Shown: positions 12,102 through 24,159 of the stretch, piece after piece
Numbering within the stretch: position 1 is the first letter of the stretch
Layout of the letters: every line of letters starts with the position of its first letter
Source: Pyxicephalus adspersus
Taxonomy: Eukaryota; Chordata; Amphibia; Anura; Pyxicephalidae
Assembly: GCF_032062135.1 (NCBI RefSeq)
Contig: NC_092861.1
Span: 60,152,451-60,216,450, forward strand
Direction of reading: 5' to 3'
DNA: 64,000 nt
Made by a program: the position numbers and the translations under genes
The notes under the pieces: model-generated
The model's database searches: none
What the model was told of the DNA's origin: nothing
Seen by the model: only the letters and a program-made list of their open reading frames with translations

Positions 12102-15100
12102 GTAAGATATTCTTAAGTTTCCTTCAAATATTGCTTGCCCCTCGTTCTGCGTGGTCTAATACCTTTACTGTCTGTTGACATTCATCAAAGACATTTTATT
12201 CATTGCCTCCGGACTTAAATTTTCAGCTTTACATCACAGGCTACTTAGGGCCTTTATCTATTAATCTGTTGAGAACCAATTCACATTTTGCTATACCTTG
12301 TGATGTGCAAATGCATGTGCCTTAATGTGCAATATGTCACACATACAACTGTTAATAGGATCTAAAGACACATGTTGATTTTTCTTAAAAATTTTGCAAT
12401 GTTTTGCGCTTCAGGGTTAACGCTTTCTTCCTTTCTTTATTTAGCTATTCTCCCACCCTTCCATCCAAAGAAATCAGAATTTATCTTTGATGAGTTTGAG
12501 TATTTCCAAGAAAAAGATGATGATCTTTATAATGATCGTTCTTACCTGAGCTCTGATGATGTTGGTCCTGAAGACAGCCGTACAGGTATGAGCCAAAAAC
12601 TCAATGTATACAATCAGAATTTTTTTTTTTCTTAAGTGTTTTATATACTGTAGAAACAAAGATGTAGGCATTTCTGAAAACATCTTTAATGCAGCTTTTG
12701 CTTATTAAGAAAGGAGGGAAAGCCGGCGGGTATGTGCCAAATCCTGGCCGTGTTCAGTATTAACGCTTTCTTTCCTTGTTTATTCAAACCTCAATCATAA
12801 GCACTGGATATATATTATAAATAATGATGATCTGAAGAAACTTCTTATACATTCTTCATGTTATTTGAAATGTTAAATGGCCTGCAATGTCTTTGCTACA
12901 CTTGCATCTTTTTGTGATTGTTTGTTTGCACATGTTCCAATGCACAGTGTGATGTTTATGTATATAATCTATGTTTTGACAGAATATGTTGCCTTTTTGA
13001 CTGCTTCCAGTCCTGTGTGGCCCCCAGTGAATAGTGGTCTTGCCAAGGCTAAATTCAATTTGCAGCGTTCAAATTTACTGTTTTCCATCACTTACAAAGG
13101 GTAGGATTGTTTGTTCCTTTTCAATTGTTCTCTTTCACACATGCATGTTATATGTGTTATTTTTATCACTGTCTTTGATTTTACTGTGATTGATTGTGTT
13201 AAAGCTATTGCATACTTCTACACATTCTTATTGTGTTGCATGATCTTGTCATGATGTGTTGCATTTTAAAACCTGTCTTATATACACAGTTATCTGTACA
13301 TTTTTAATGTGTTGTAATTGTATTGTGTTTAGGATTCATGGCCTTTCCCGAGTTCGTTTTACAGACCTTGATGGGTCTGTGTTGTTTGAACATCCTGTGC
13401 ACAGAGTGGGGTACCCGCATCGTGACACAGTAAGTAATGTTGCAATGCCTATTGCTCAGCGTTTTTCATCCCTTTTACTTCATTGTACACTAATATATAT
13501 ATATATATATTTCTTTACTTTACTAGATATGTGGCATGTGGAGATCTATCCCTCGCTCCTCTCTGCACCTTCTCCGTCTGGGACACATTTTTGTTTCTTT
13601 GGTGACTACAGCACATTCTGAGCCTGAAATCTCTGGCAAGGTTGTCCGTCACAAATCCTTATTTTCAGGTAACACAACACAAACAAGCACAATAACAAAA
13701 ATTATACAAGAAAAAAGTATTTAGGTAATTTTAGTGAAGCATTTATTAGCTGTGTTAAAAAAAGGAGTTCTTTAAAAAAAATGGCAGCAAATATTTTGGG
13801 AAATTCAATATCAAAAATGTTATTTTTTTCCAACAGAATCTTTTAGTGCCCTTCTAATGCCTGAAAGCACAGAGGAAGCATTTGAACGAGGTCTTGCCAT
13901 GCTGACACTTAGTGATGTTGATGACAATCTGCATTTTATCCTTATGCTCAGAGGAATACAAGGAGAACGGGGTAAGATGTTTGGGTTATGTAGAAAGCAT
14001 TGTGCACAATAGTCATTTATTAAGACAATAACCTACGGGCAATTGAAGTTTGTTATAATTTTATTAACTTAATTAGGAATGTTTATCAGGATCTGCTTGT
14101 GGTGTGAAAATCTTAGTGGGATAAGGGAACATACTGATCACATACAACTTACATTAGAACTACAATGTAATATAGACAGTGAAGGAGATGCGAGAATTCA
14201 GTTAAATGTGTGTTTTGAGTATTGCATTCAGATAGGTCAACAGACCAGCAAAAAGAGAAATACCTTTGTTTTTATGGACGATAGAAAATGAGTGAAAAGT
14301 CATTAAAGTTGATAAAAATTATACTGATGTTTGTTTCCCATAACAGAGAGGGTTCCAATTATTGTGCAAATCATACATCACCATCATGTTATAAGAGAGC
14401 TCTATGCCAATATTACTACAGAGGTAAGAGACAGTTGTAACTATATAATGTTTATAAACCAACATAGTAATATTGCTTCTTTTTGTTTGAAATATTCTTT
14501 ATTCCTTTTATCTGAAACTAACATTGGATTTCTCTACTTTACTCAATTTATTTGCCCCCTTTTAGGAACCAGATTTTGCAGAGGTTTTGACCGACCTCTC
14601 CAGCCGTGAGATGCAGTGGCTTGCCCAAGGACAGCTAAAAGTTGCAGTACAGACCGAGGGAAGGCATGGACAACGCATCTCAGGCGTGATCACTGTCAGG
14701 AAGTCATGTGACAGTAAGTAAAACATTTTAGACAAAAACATGCCGATGTGCCAAGTTCTACAGGTGATCGCTGTTGACTGATTCAGTCAGAATAAACAGG
14801 ATTAAAGTTGAATTCCAGTTAAAACTTGTTTTTTTTTTTTTTTGGCTTGCATAGTGAAATGCTTGAACATCAGATTTTTATTGCCTTTAATGCCCCTACT
14901 GGGGATTTTTCTCCTAACATCCAGTGAGGCAGATTCTAAAGCTCAAGAGGAAGCTCTACTGCTGAGTTTTAAGCATGTTGCATATGATTGCATATTATTA
15001 GAGAGGATTATCTAAACAGGAATAATAAATTGTACATAATATAGGTGCGATGGAATCTTCATTTCCCGCACTATAGAAAGGTACTATGAATGTATTTTTG

Positions 15101-18100
15101 GGAGGAGTTTAAGAATCACTTTAAAGTTGTGTCCTGACCATGTAAGGGCTAAAATGTTATACATGGGTGAAGCACAGGATCATAGGAATACTAAAGGTTA
15201 TATGAATATGCAGCACATACCTTTCATGAAACAGGGAGCTTGCAGTGGCTTAGTCAGGTGCAAGAATTATACATTTGGCTGGCATTAAAAATATTTCCCC
15301 CTTAAAATTGTAGTTGTCACTCTTAACCCCTGGTCAGTGCATTAAAACCTCTTTGCTTATTTCTCTAACACATTACAAGAGCCTAGTAAAGTGGAGGAAT
15401 TATGTAACTTTTGATGTCAAGAAGTCTTGTAAGAACATGTGACCAAGAACCAATACCTGAAATCAGTCACAAAAATAGTCAGATGAGATAAATGACCTAC
15501 ATTTATGTTCACTGCCAGAACCAATTTAATGTTTCCATCTCTTCTGTTGCTTAGCTCTGCAGAGTGTTTTATCTGGAGGAGATGCCTTGAACCCAACAAA
15601 GACTGGATCAGTAGGCTCTGCAACCTTCGTACTTCATGAAAATGGGACAGTGGAATATCAGGTACAGTTTAGTAATGATCATATTGTGTTTCATATCACA
15701 TGTTTTGGATTATTATTAGCAGTGTCCTTCTTCAAATGTTTGTGACATTAACTGTTGGTCATTCTAATATATGTCCTATTCCTTCAGCTCCAAATTGCTG
15801 GCACTGTGAGTGAAGTGATAGCCGTGACACTGGAGACCAAACCTCGAAGAAAGATTAGAAGAAATATTTTGTATGACCTAACTAAGGATTACCATGATGG
15901 GAAGGTAAGAAAACTGGTGATAAATCCAACTGGTCAACCATAAGTTAAGGACCAATAGGAATAAATAAAGACTTCAGGATTTTTATGCAGACAGGCTGAG
16001 TAAACTGTTGGGTACTTGACAAACACAGCGGCAGTGCATGATGCAAGAAGAATAAGTGGAGGTAGTTCAGCAGTCATATTTATGTATACAGGTACAGTGG
16101 GGAGCAGTTAGGAAAACTGATCAGCAAATTTTAATACAGCAAGCTCATCAAAGCACACATGGGGATAAAAAAAACTAGTACAGTTCCTGGGAGAATGCTA
16201 CATTCAGAGGGACTGCAATAAGAATAAGTGAAAATGGTTATACTTAAGGAAGTGGTACAAACCGTAAATTAGAAAATTGCCATAAGTTTAGGCACAGCTG
16301 GTGGCAATATCTCAGTGATTTCCGACTTGTGAGTCAGGATACGTCTGTGAGAGGTTACCAAATTTGCTTTGACTCAGGAATTTATTGGTTAAAGGGAAGC
16401 TACATTTTTAGATTGGCTTATATTATCTGTATAATATCAGTTTTGTAAGCTGCAATGATAGATTGCACTAGAGACCATTTTCTTTTGTTTTTTAGTTTGG
16501 TGAATTTAAGGGTGACAGAAGAGTAGTAATATTTAATCCATCATTTTTTTTATTTCTGATTAGGCAAGTGGGCTGTGGACAGGCGCCAATGCCCGGGACT
16601 TGCACATGTTACTCCAGAGTGAACTTTTTCTTAATGTGGCTACCAAAGATTTCCCGGAAGGAGAGCTGAGAGGACAGATCACCTCTTTACTATATAGAGG
16701 GATATGGGCCAGACATGAAAGTAAGTGTGGCAATTTTTATTTGTGTATTTATTTCTATATTACATCTTTCTAACTGCTCGCCTCTATATCTATATCAAAT
16801 GTAAATGTAATAGGACCATAATGTATGTGGAAGGTAGCTTTGAGGTTGTGTGATCTGCCAAATATTATGTACAATAGAGACAGTCTTGTGGATTGCAAAC
16901 CCTGCAACTGTGTCCTTTTATTCTGCTCTTTAAAAATGTTTTCTGCTTAACATTTCCCTCTTTCTTCCCTCTGTGTCAATCTTGCAGTTTTCTTTCTTTT
17001 CCCACCCTCCTGGCTCACAAAAGTTTCATATTCCCTGCTCTTCACAAAGGGAGGTGGCTCATGACTGGGAAATCAGTCTTGTGTAACTCTTTGCTGGCTG
17101 ATTCTCCTAATGAGAATCATACACTCTGTCCTTTTTGGAACTGCTGAACATTTTCCACATGTGTTTATATTTTTAGATCTTCCAATCCCCCTTGCTGGTC
17201 AGTTTGTGTCACCACCCCTGAAGACAGGATCAGCTGGTCATGCTTGGGTGTCTCTGGATGAACACTGCCACTTGCACTATCAAATTGTAGTGACTGGTCT
17301 GGGGCGTGCAGAGGACGCAGCGCTGAATGCACATCTGCATGGAATTGCTGAAATAGGTGAAGTGGATGACAACCTAAATGTTCACAAAAGACTCCTGAAA
17401 GGCTTCTATGGGTCAGAGGTGAGTTTAGAGGCAAGCGACTAAACAGTTGAAAAGTGAAGGACATATCATCTGCATATATTCAAAATAACATTAATGCGGC
17501 CCACAACTTTAAAAAGTGTAGATATGTTTTACCCTCCTAATAAAATTAAATTAGATATATTCATTTTTTTAATTTATTTTTAGGATTAACTTTATTAATT
17601 TTGGATAGTTGTGTAGAAGTTTGGTGAATATTTAATTGCTATTTGTGTGCCTGTTTCATCTATTTAACAGAACAGGAAGTGAAGGAAAATAATTTCACTT
17701 CCCACCTTTTCCCAACATGGTCAGAATCAACAAAAAAATCCACATTTTTAGCAAGTGAGGAAGGGATAGAACCCTGTCAGGATTTTAATATTGTCATCTA
17801 TGGGAAAAGAGACAGCATTTACAACCAGACAGATAATCCTTCTCAACTAAGAAACAGCATTAAACAGCTCACAGAAATGCTAACTCTTCCCTATTATCCG
17901 TAAACAAAACAGTTTGAACTAAATTATGATCTTTAGACTATATTCTATCTATTCTATCATTTTTTTAGATGGCACCATGTTTTAAATATTTTATCCTTTG
18001 TATTGTCTTACCAGACTTCCTTGATTGTTGGTGTTTTAATGTATTATATGTTTCCTTTATTTGATATTCTTGGAACACGGTTTTCTTGTTTGTTTGCTAT

Positions 18101-21100
18101 GATTTTTCAGTCTAAAATTCCCTGTATGTTGTTCCCTTTTTTCCCTTCAATAGAAATGATTGAAATTAAAATATATTTTAAATATTGAAGATAAACAACT
18201 CATTTTTCTCCAATGTTAAACAGGCTCAGGGTAGTGTGAAGGATCTTGACCTTGAATTGTTCAGTCACTTGAACCAGGGCACTGCATTCATCCAAGTTAG
18301 CACAAAGCTTAATCCACGTGGGGAGATCCGGGGGCGAGTGAGTATAATAGTCTATAATGTATAGTTTGTTTTATAATACTATATACATTCTTGATAACAC
18401 ATGAACATATTGTCTAGATTGCATGCTTTTTCAGTGATAATATAACTAAACTTGATGAAGGCTAACTGTATGTAATATTTTCCTATTCCAATTCTAACAG
18501 GTACATATTCCAAACAGCTGTGAATCAGGAAGTACACCACTGTCTCCAGAGGACTCTGAGCATGAATTAGTTGAGAAGTACGGCCAGCATCACACAGATG
18601 ATATTGCAAAAGATTCCAGATCTTGTCATTTTGAAGGGAAACAAAGGGCCCATGGATCTCGATGGGCACCTGACTATGACAAGAAGTGCACAGTATGCAG
18701 CTGTCAGGTAAGAAACTTTTATAGATTGGTATCTCCTAAGTGTTCATAGGGTGTCAGTCATTTTTGCTTAGAAAACAACATCTGATCTTGGTATTGCCTC
18801 TTTTCCACAGAATTAAAATAATTTTACAAACTATCTACATTACCATTCATAATATTTCCTAGGCTCAGCTGCAAAATGTGACTATAGCTGGAAATACCAC
18901 TGTTCACACTTGTTTATATTTTTTGCAATTGGTTACAGAAAAGAAACATGCTAACCATTTTTATTTGTTTGAAAATCAGCAACTTTTAGGGGAACTTGCA
19001 AAAACAAGCAGTTATTGCAAGTATCACATTTGTGTATGTGATGATATTTATCTATGTGGATGTATTAGTAGAAAGTCAAGTCATCTGTAACAACTTAGCT
19101 TTTGTTTACTGAGCTGTAATAGCTCTGACACTTAAGTCAGCCATAGCATCTGACATACATTAAACAAAATCAATTACTGCTTCCATGTGACTGTCTACAG
19201 GACCATGCAATCTAACATACACGTAGTTTAAACTGAAGTTCAGTTCGTTGAAAGAAATGCCCATACAGGAATGTTAAGTCCAAATCAAAATTTTTATTTG
19301 TTCCGCTCCTTTGTTCATTGTTATACTACATATTGCTGTTGATATAGAATCTGCTACATACAGTGGCTTCAGAAAGTATTCAGACCCCCTGTTCAGTTTT
19401 TTAAATTTTGTTATGTTACAATGCTACAATCATTTAAATTTTCTTTTTAGCATTATTCCACACTCAGTAACCTGTAATGACAAGTCTGTATATTTATTAA
19501 AATGAAAAAAAAATGAAATGTCACATTTACATCAGTATTCTGACCCTTACACTTGAAATTTGGCTCAGGTGACTCCCATTTTTCTTGATCTCTTCTGAGA
19601 TGTTTCTGAACCTTGATTGGAGTCCACTTGTGGTAAATGGACATGATTTAGAAAGGCACATACCTCTCTACAAAAGGCCTTATTACAGACATGCATATCC
19701 GGGCAAAAAACAAGCCTGTCAGGTCCAAGGAACTGTCTGCAGAGCTCAGAGACATGATTGTTGCAAAGCACAGATCTGGGAAAGGATATAAAAAATGTCT
19801 TTCTCAAATGGAAGAAGTTTATCACAACTAAAACTTTTCCAAGAGCTTGTGGCCAAACTGAGCAATTGAGGGAGAGAGGTGACCAGAAACCCAATAGTCA
19901 CTCTAAATGAGCTTAAGAGATCCTGTGTGTAGAGGGGACTAAGTTCCATAAGGATAACTAGAATTGCAGCCTTCCACCGATTTGGGCTTTATGGTACAGT
20001 GGCTAGACGGAAACCTCTCCTTAGTGCAAAACACATGAAACCCACTCGGAGTTTGCAAAAAAATCACCTGAGGAATTCTCATACTGTGAGGAACAAATTT
20101 ATCTGTGCTAATGAAACCAAGATGGAATTGATTGGCCTAAATTCTAAATTATATGTTTGGAGAAATCTAGGTACTGCCCATCACCTGCCCAAAACCATNN
20201 NNNNNNNNNNNNNNNNNNNNNNNNNNNNNNNNNNNNNNGGGGGGGGGGGGGGGGGGGTCACAGTGTAGATGGGGAAAAAAGGATTCCAATGATTATAACA
20301 TCAGGCTGCAACATAAAAAAATGAAATAACCATGCATGATTCTATTAGAAATCATGAAAAATGTTACAGACTTCAGACTGAGACTGCTTACAAAAGGAGT
20401 TAGAAACTTTTACAGAATAAATTGAGTCTCCATTCACGGTATTATTCAACCATATGCAAAGCAAATATACTTCTTTATTTCCATCAGCACATAATTGAGT
20501 ATTCAAAGTGAGCACAGATACTGTTTGTTAATTGAAGTGCTTTACTAAATGAACCCTTTTGTGTACAAAACAAATAATTAAAGTTTTCAATTCATTTATA
20601 TAGTTAAGCATAGAATCCTCCACTCAGGTATTCCTAATTTCTGTATATACATTTCTTTAAATGAGTTGTATATTTATGTTTATATATCCCCACACTGTGT
20701 AAATGACAAAATACAGTCTATAAAAATGGTATGAAGATTAAGTGTGTTTAGGATCACTGTGAAATTGATTCATCTGTTAAACTTTTGTTTTTCAATCTCT
20801 TTTTCAGAAACGCACTGTGATCTGTGACCCTATTGTGTGTCAGCCTTTGAACTGTACTCAGCCCGTCCAATTACCTGACCAGTGCTGTCCAGTGTGTGAG
20901 GGTAAGTTTTAAGAATTGCCATTTTGAGTCCAAGAGATCGATTCTAGTGTAATGAGGCCAAATTCTTTTCAGTTGTTTTCTTTTATATTAAACATTTAGC
21001 TTTTTATTTCAGAAAAGAAAGAAAACCTGGAAGTGAAAAAGCATTCAAAACCTCATGCTGAAGGTAAGAAATGTTTTCAAACTTATCCTTTCTACATTGT

Positions 21101-22564
21101 TCATTCCATTCTCATCCAGCATACTTAGGTATTTTTGTATCTCAAAATCTCTCCTACTCTTTTGCAGGGTGTTATTTTAATGGGTTTTGGAGAGCAGCTG
21201 GGACACACTGGCATCCAGTGGTTGAACCCTTTGGTCTAGTCCTGTGCGCAACTTGCACCTGCAGGGTAAGATTTCGAAAGGTTCTTTTCTCCTTTAGACT
21301 TAAAACTACTTATACGTTGATAAAATCCACTCACCAATCTCTTTTTTTTTTATTTTTATTAGAATTCATCACCTGACCTCCCAGACCTGCACTGTGTGAG
21401 AAAGACCTGCCCACAGCTTACATGTGCTAATCCAATCCGGGCCAGTCCAATGGATTGCTGCAAGAAGTGCCCAGGTAAGAGAAAGTGGCACATTGCAAAA
21501 ACCTAAAGCCATTTAAACTGGCACAATGGAGTTGCTTTTGTAATGTTGAAGAATGCTAATAGCCTGTCTAAGGCAGTATTTTGGTTCAGAACTGAAGAAG
21601 CAACTTTTACAAGCTACCAAATGTCTTCAACACTTCTAAAACAGGTCTGGTTGAATGTGACTAACTATTACCAGATGCACCATGATGACATGAATAAATG
21701 AGAGCCTTCACAGACATGGACCTAAGTAGACAAGACCCAGTGGTTTTTATAATGTATTAAAGTGTAAAATATAAGGAGGTAGTCATTGACCTCTCATTGA
21801 CTAAGCATATATACTAGTATGCTTAGTATATTAGATGACAGTATACTAATATAGTCCAACTCTAGTCAAGGTTTTTTTGCAGGTTTTTGACAAGGTGAAG
21901 AAGGCTTTTTTTGTTCATGAGCTCTACAGATACTACCAGAGAACACAAATAGCAATATTTTTGTAAAAGCACTTGAAATATATTCCATTCCCACCTTTTA
22001 CCTGTAAGATTAATTTACTGTTCTCCCTTGCAGATGAAGCTCAAAACCCTTTGGAGTTGGCAGACAGAATGCAATCTGATGAACCAAGGCAGTGCAGAGT
22101 GATGGGTCATCTGTATGCCAACAATGAGAGATGGCACCCGACTCTTCCAAAACATGGTGTGGTGAAGTGTGTTACCTGTGTTTGTGTGGTAAGTAGTAAT
22201 GTGCTAGTGGAAAATGTGGTGGGTAAAAACTTTTAACTTTACTGTGATAAATTTTAACCATTTATTATTCAACAGGATGGTTCCCCTCAGTGTGAAAAAC
22301 ATAAATGGAAATGCAGCGACCCCGAATGCAAGGCTAGTGGAAAGACAGACAGAATCTGTTGCAGTGAGTGCCAAGGTAAGTACCAACTATGTGCAGTACA
22401 CACCTGGTATAAAAATGTTGTCTTTTAGATAATATATATATATTTGCTTTAAAGGTGCAAGTGCCTTACTGCATCTAAACTATCCTGCCTTACTTACAGA
22501 TGACAGCCAGGAAGAAGATGAAAAGTTAAATTCTGAAGAACCAATAAGTGCATGGAGTTATTAA
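8819..22564 (+). CDS. chrd: Chordin, complete 23-exon gene
   Basis: Chordin is a secreted antagonist that binds BMPs and blocks receptor binding. In frogs it acts in the Spemann organizer for dorsal and neural fates, and BMP1/Tolloid proteases release the BMP. CDS exons: 8819-8945, 10135-10238, 11975-12101, 12445-12585, 12983-13100, 13333-13429, 13527-13668, 13837-13971, 14347-14423, 14566-14713, 15555-15661, 15788-15904, 16564-16720, 17177-17418, 18224-18337, 18501-18707, 20808-20901, 21013-21063, 21168-21265, 21363-21474, 22034-22188, 22276-22375, 22500-22564. All introns are GT-AG and the frame stays open throughout: 2835 nt, 944 residues plus TAA. Domain order: signal peptide, CR1 (residues 44-117), four CHRD repeats (about 167-651), CR2 (693-750), CR3 (770-837), CR4 (859-922). 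Length and order match vertebrate chordin (Xenopus about 941 residues). The ATG at 8819 is chosen because it opens a signal peptide ending near DVEA. No disabling change is seen. Confidence 0.97.
12445..12585 (+). CDS. chrd: chrd exon 4: linker with first Tolloid-site region
   Basis: The exon encodes residues 120-166, an acidic linker containing [20 protein letters not shown] followed by DD. In Xenopus chordin the BMP1/Tolloid cleavage downstream of CR1 falls in this linker at an Asp. The YLSSDD block is at residues 153-158. The exon is phase 1 at both ends. Confidence 0.9.
12983..18337 (+). CDS. chrd: chrd exons 5-15: four CHRD repeats
   Basis: Eleven exons encode about residues 167-651. 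By phase and motif they fall into four modules: exons 5-7 (12983-13668), 8-10 (13837-14713), 11-13 (15555-16720) and 14-15 (17177-18337). Module signatures are [56 protein letters not shown] and [21 protein letters not shown]-glycosylation sequons occur at ANIT (exon 9) and ENGT (exon 11). At the exon 5/6 junction the codon is GGG (Gly), where I recall Trp (TGG) in Xenopus; this is one base different. Intron 6 is only 97 bp. Confidence 0.93.
18501..20901 (+). CDS. chrd: chrd exons 16-17: CR2
   Basis: Exon 16 (18501-18707) carries the end of the CHRD region, an acidic spacer, and from Cys693 the start of CR2, with [11 protein letters not shown] and CTVCSC. Exon 17 (20808-20901) completes CR2 with ICDPIVC, LNC and DQCCPVC, ending at Cys750. 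The intron between them (18708-20807) is about 2.1 kb because it contains a Tc1 element. Confidence 0.92.
19361..20328 (+). mobile_element. Tc1/mariner element in chrd intron 16, damaged
   Basis: The left terminus at 19361 follows a TA and reads CAGTGGCTTCAGAAAGTATT, the start of a widespread vertebrate Tc1 terminal repeat. Fragments of transposase sequence follow, but with stops and deletions. Near 20310-20328 the sequence 'ggctgcaacataaaaaaatg' resembles the inner part of the right terminal repeat; the rest of that end is missing. The element also spans the N gap. It sits in an intron and should not affect the chordin protein. Confidence 0.8.
20199..20257. other. Assembly gap (40 N) followed by 19 G
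   Basis: Forty undetermined bases are followed directly by an uninterrupted run of 19 G inside the Tc1 element. In related elements this position holds a G-rich stretch. The run may be real slippage or a sequencing artefact at a gap edge. Confidence 0.98.
21013..21474 (+). CDS. chrd: chrd exons 18-20: linker and CR3
   Basis: Exon 18 (21013-21063) is a 51-base lysine- and glutamate-rich spacer (residues 752-768). Exons 19 (21168-21265) and 20 (21363-21474) encode CR3 from Cys770 to Cys837, with [18 protein letters not shown] and MDCCKKC. CR3 is the second major BMP-binding domain in vertebrate chordin. The introns here are about 100 bp. Confidence 0.92.
22034..22564 (+). CDS. chrd: chrd exons 21-23: second Tolloid region, CR4, C terminus
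   Basis: Exon 21 (22034-22188) begins with a linker containing [10 protein letters not shown] (residues 846-855). It matches the MQSD context of the second BMP1/Tolloid cleavage site between CR3 and CR4. CR4 runs from Cys859 to Cys922 across exons 21 and 22 (22276-22375), with [15 protein letters not shown] and ICCSEC. Exon 23 (22500-22564) adds an acidic tail ending in AWSY before TAA. Confidence 0.92.
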
Positions 22565-23600
22565 ATATGAGAGAAATGGACAGTGGAAATAACAGAAATG
22601 GACGGAATATTATGAAATTATGAAAACTGGTTTCAAGTCACTCGGCCCTCTCTGATGACATATCTCCTAATTGGATACTTTATATGAATGTTATGACTCT
22701 GATATCTTACCATTCTGAAAACACCACAAGACAAATTTGATGTAATACAGTCCTCGCCAGCAAGCATTTATTACTGCTATAGAACTATGCTATGGTGTAT
22801 TTCACTAGGAAGCAAATGAAGACAACTGCAGGACTCGATGCCGTAATTTCCTTTACAATACTATTGCAGGACTATGATGTTATGGCTTTTCTAATGAGGC
22901 AACTGCAAGACTGATGTCATTCCGACCCTTAGTGATCCTTTGTAGGGATAAAGCTTGCAGGACATTTATTTTTTTTACCTAAATTGGCAACTGCAAGATT
23001 TTATCATGTAGACCCTTTACTGGTCCATATAAGGGTAACTGTGGGACAGATTTCATAGCACAAAATATGATGATATAGACCCTTTACTGATCCATATAAG
23101 GGTAACTGTGGGACTGATTGCATAGCACAAAATATATTCTGTCACCCAATAATGTAAAAATGTAAGTGATGTACAAAGTGTAAAATGTGACGCAGACTGT
23201 TACAAAAGAAGTTCATCTAACAGAAGCAGTTCCAGTTTGTCACCCCCAGCAAAACAGACTACCTTTCTTGGAGAATATTCATCACAGCATACAACTATAA
23301 TGTACTCTGCTGGATCCCATTGGATGGTTTGCAGCACTAAATAAAAGTGACTGTGAACAGACAAGGATCACATTGTAGATATGAGAAGAACTGGATGTGT
23401 GTATGTCCATATATACATGCCTACTGCCAATATATTAAGAATGTATTACCTTAAATATGTGTTTTCGGATGTTTGTACAAACACCTGTGTTATGTTTTAT
23501 GTGTTTTGTATTATTTATAGTGTTTTCAATGGATGCAGCAAATGTGTGAATTAATTATTGTGATTATATTTATTAAACTCAATTAAACTGCAAAAGAATT
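22565..23600 (+). other. chrd: chrd 3' UTR with polyadenylation signals
   Basis: An AATAAA at 23340-23345 is the best polyadenylation signal. Two ATTAAA variants at 23572-23577 and 23582-23587 could serve a longer transcript. The UTR contains a degenerate tandem repeat (22817-23135). No further open frame of interest is seen. Confidence 0.65.
22817..23135 (+). repeat. Degenerate tandem repeat in chrd 3' UTR
   Basis: Units begin with 'gcaactgcaagact' or 'gtaactgtgggac' and contain 'gaccctttactg(g/a)tccatataa'. The two clearest units start at 23011 and 23078, a period of 67 bp. Earlier, more diverged units start near 22817 and 22900. Confidence 0.75.
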
Positions 23601-23859
23601 GCAACTACTTTGAACTACAGCATTCACATTGTTACAGTTTGAAGGGTAAAGATTAGCATATTTATATATGTATAAATATATTAGCATATTACATATCAAG
23701 CTGTTTTTCTGTTTGTTTACTTTTATTTTGTATGTAACTTTTATATTTTTTATGTGTTTTAACCATTCCAGTTATTACAAAACCAAAGAGGAAGCAGAAG
23801 TTTTACTCAGGCAATGTTTTTCCATAGGCTCTGCCCATATCACATCAGGTAAAAAAATA

Positions 23860-24155
23860 CAATACTTCCATTGGTTCTCGCCCGATAATCGTCAGAGGGC
23901 CGATATCGGACAAGAATCTAAAGTGTGTACAGTGTGCATCGTTCATCCATGGACGATGAACGACAAACAATCGTAATGCAAGGGAAGGGGGAGAGCGTGC
24001 AGGGCGGTGCTGCGCCGCCGTTCTCCCCCTCCCCTCTGCATAGAGCAGAACAGTGCTGTATGTACAGCACTCGTTAATGCATCATGCAGTTCATAGATGG
24101 AAAGGATCATGAAAGATCCTTTCCAATGACTATAATTGGAAGTGTGTACGCGGCT
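23860..24155 (-). mobile_element. Harbinger-like hairpin MITE, copy A
   Basis: This is a member of a four-copy family (others at 36387-36677, 52992-53262 and 60147-60482). It shares 'ccgatatcggacaagaatct', the 18-bp palindrome 'gtgctgtatgtacagcac', a 'ggaaaggatcatgaaagatcctttcc' type hairpin, and the end 'aattggaagtgtgtacgcgg'. It produces spurious open frames on both strands. Confidence 0.75.
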
Positions 24156-24159
24156 AGAG

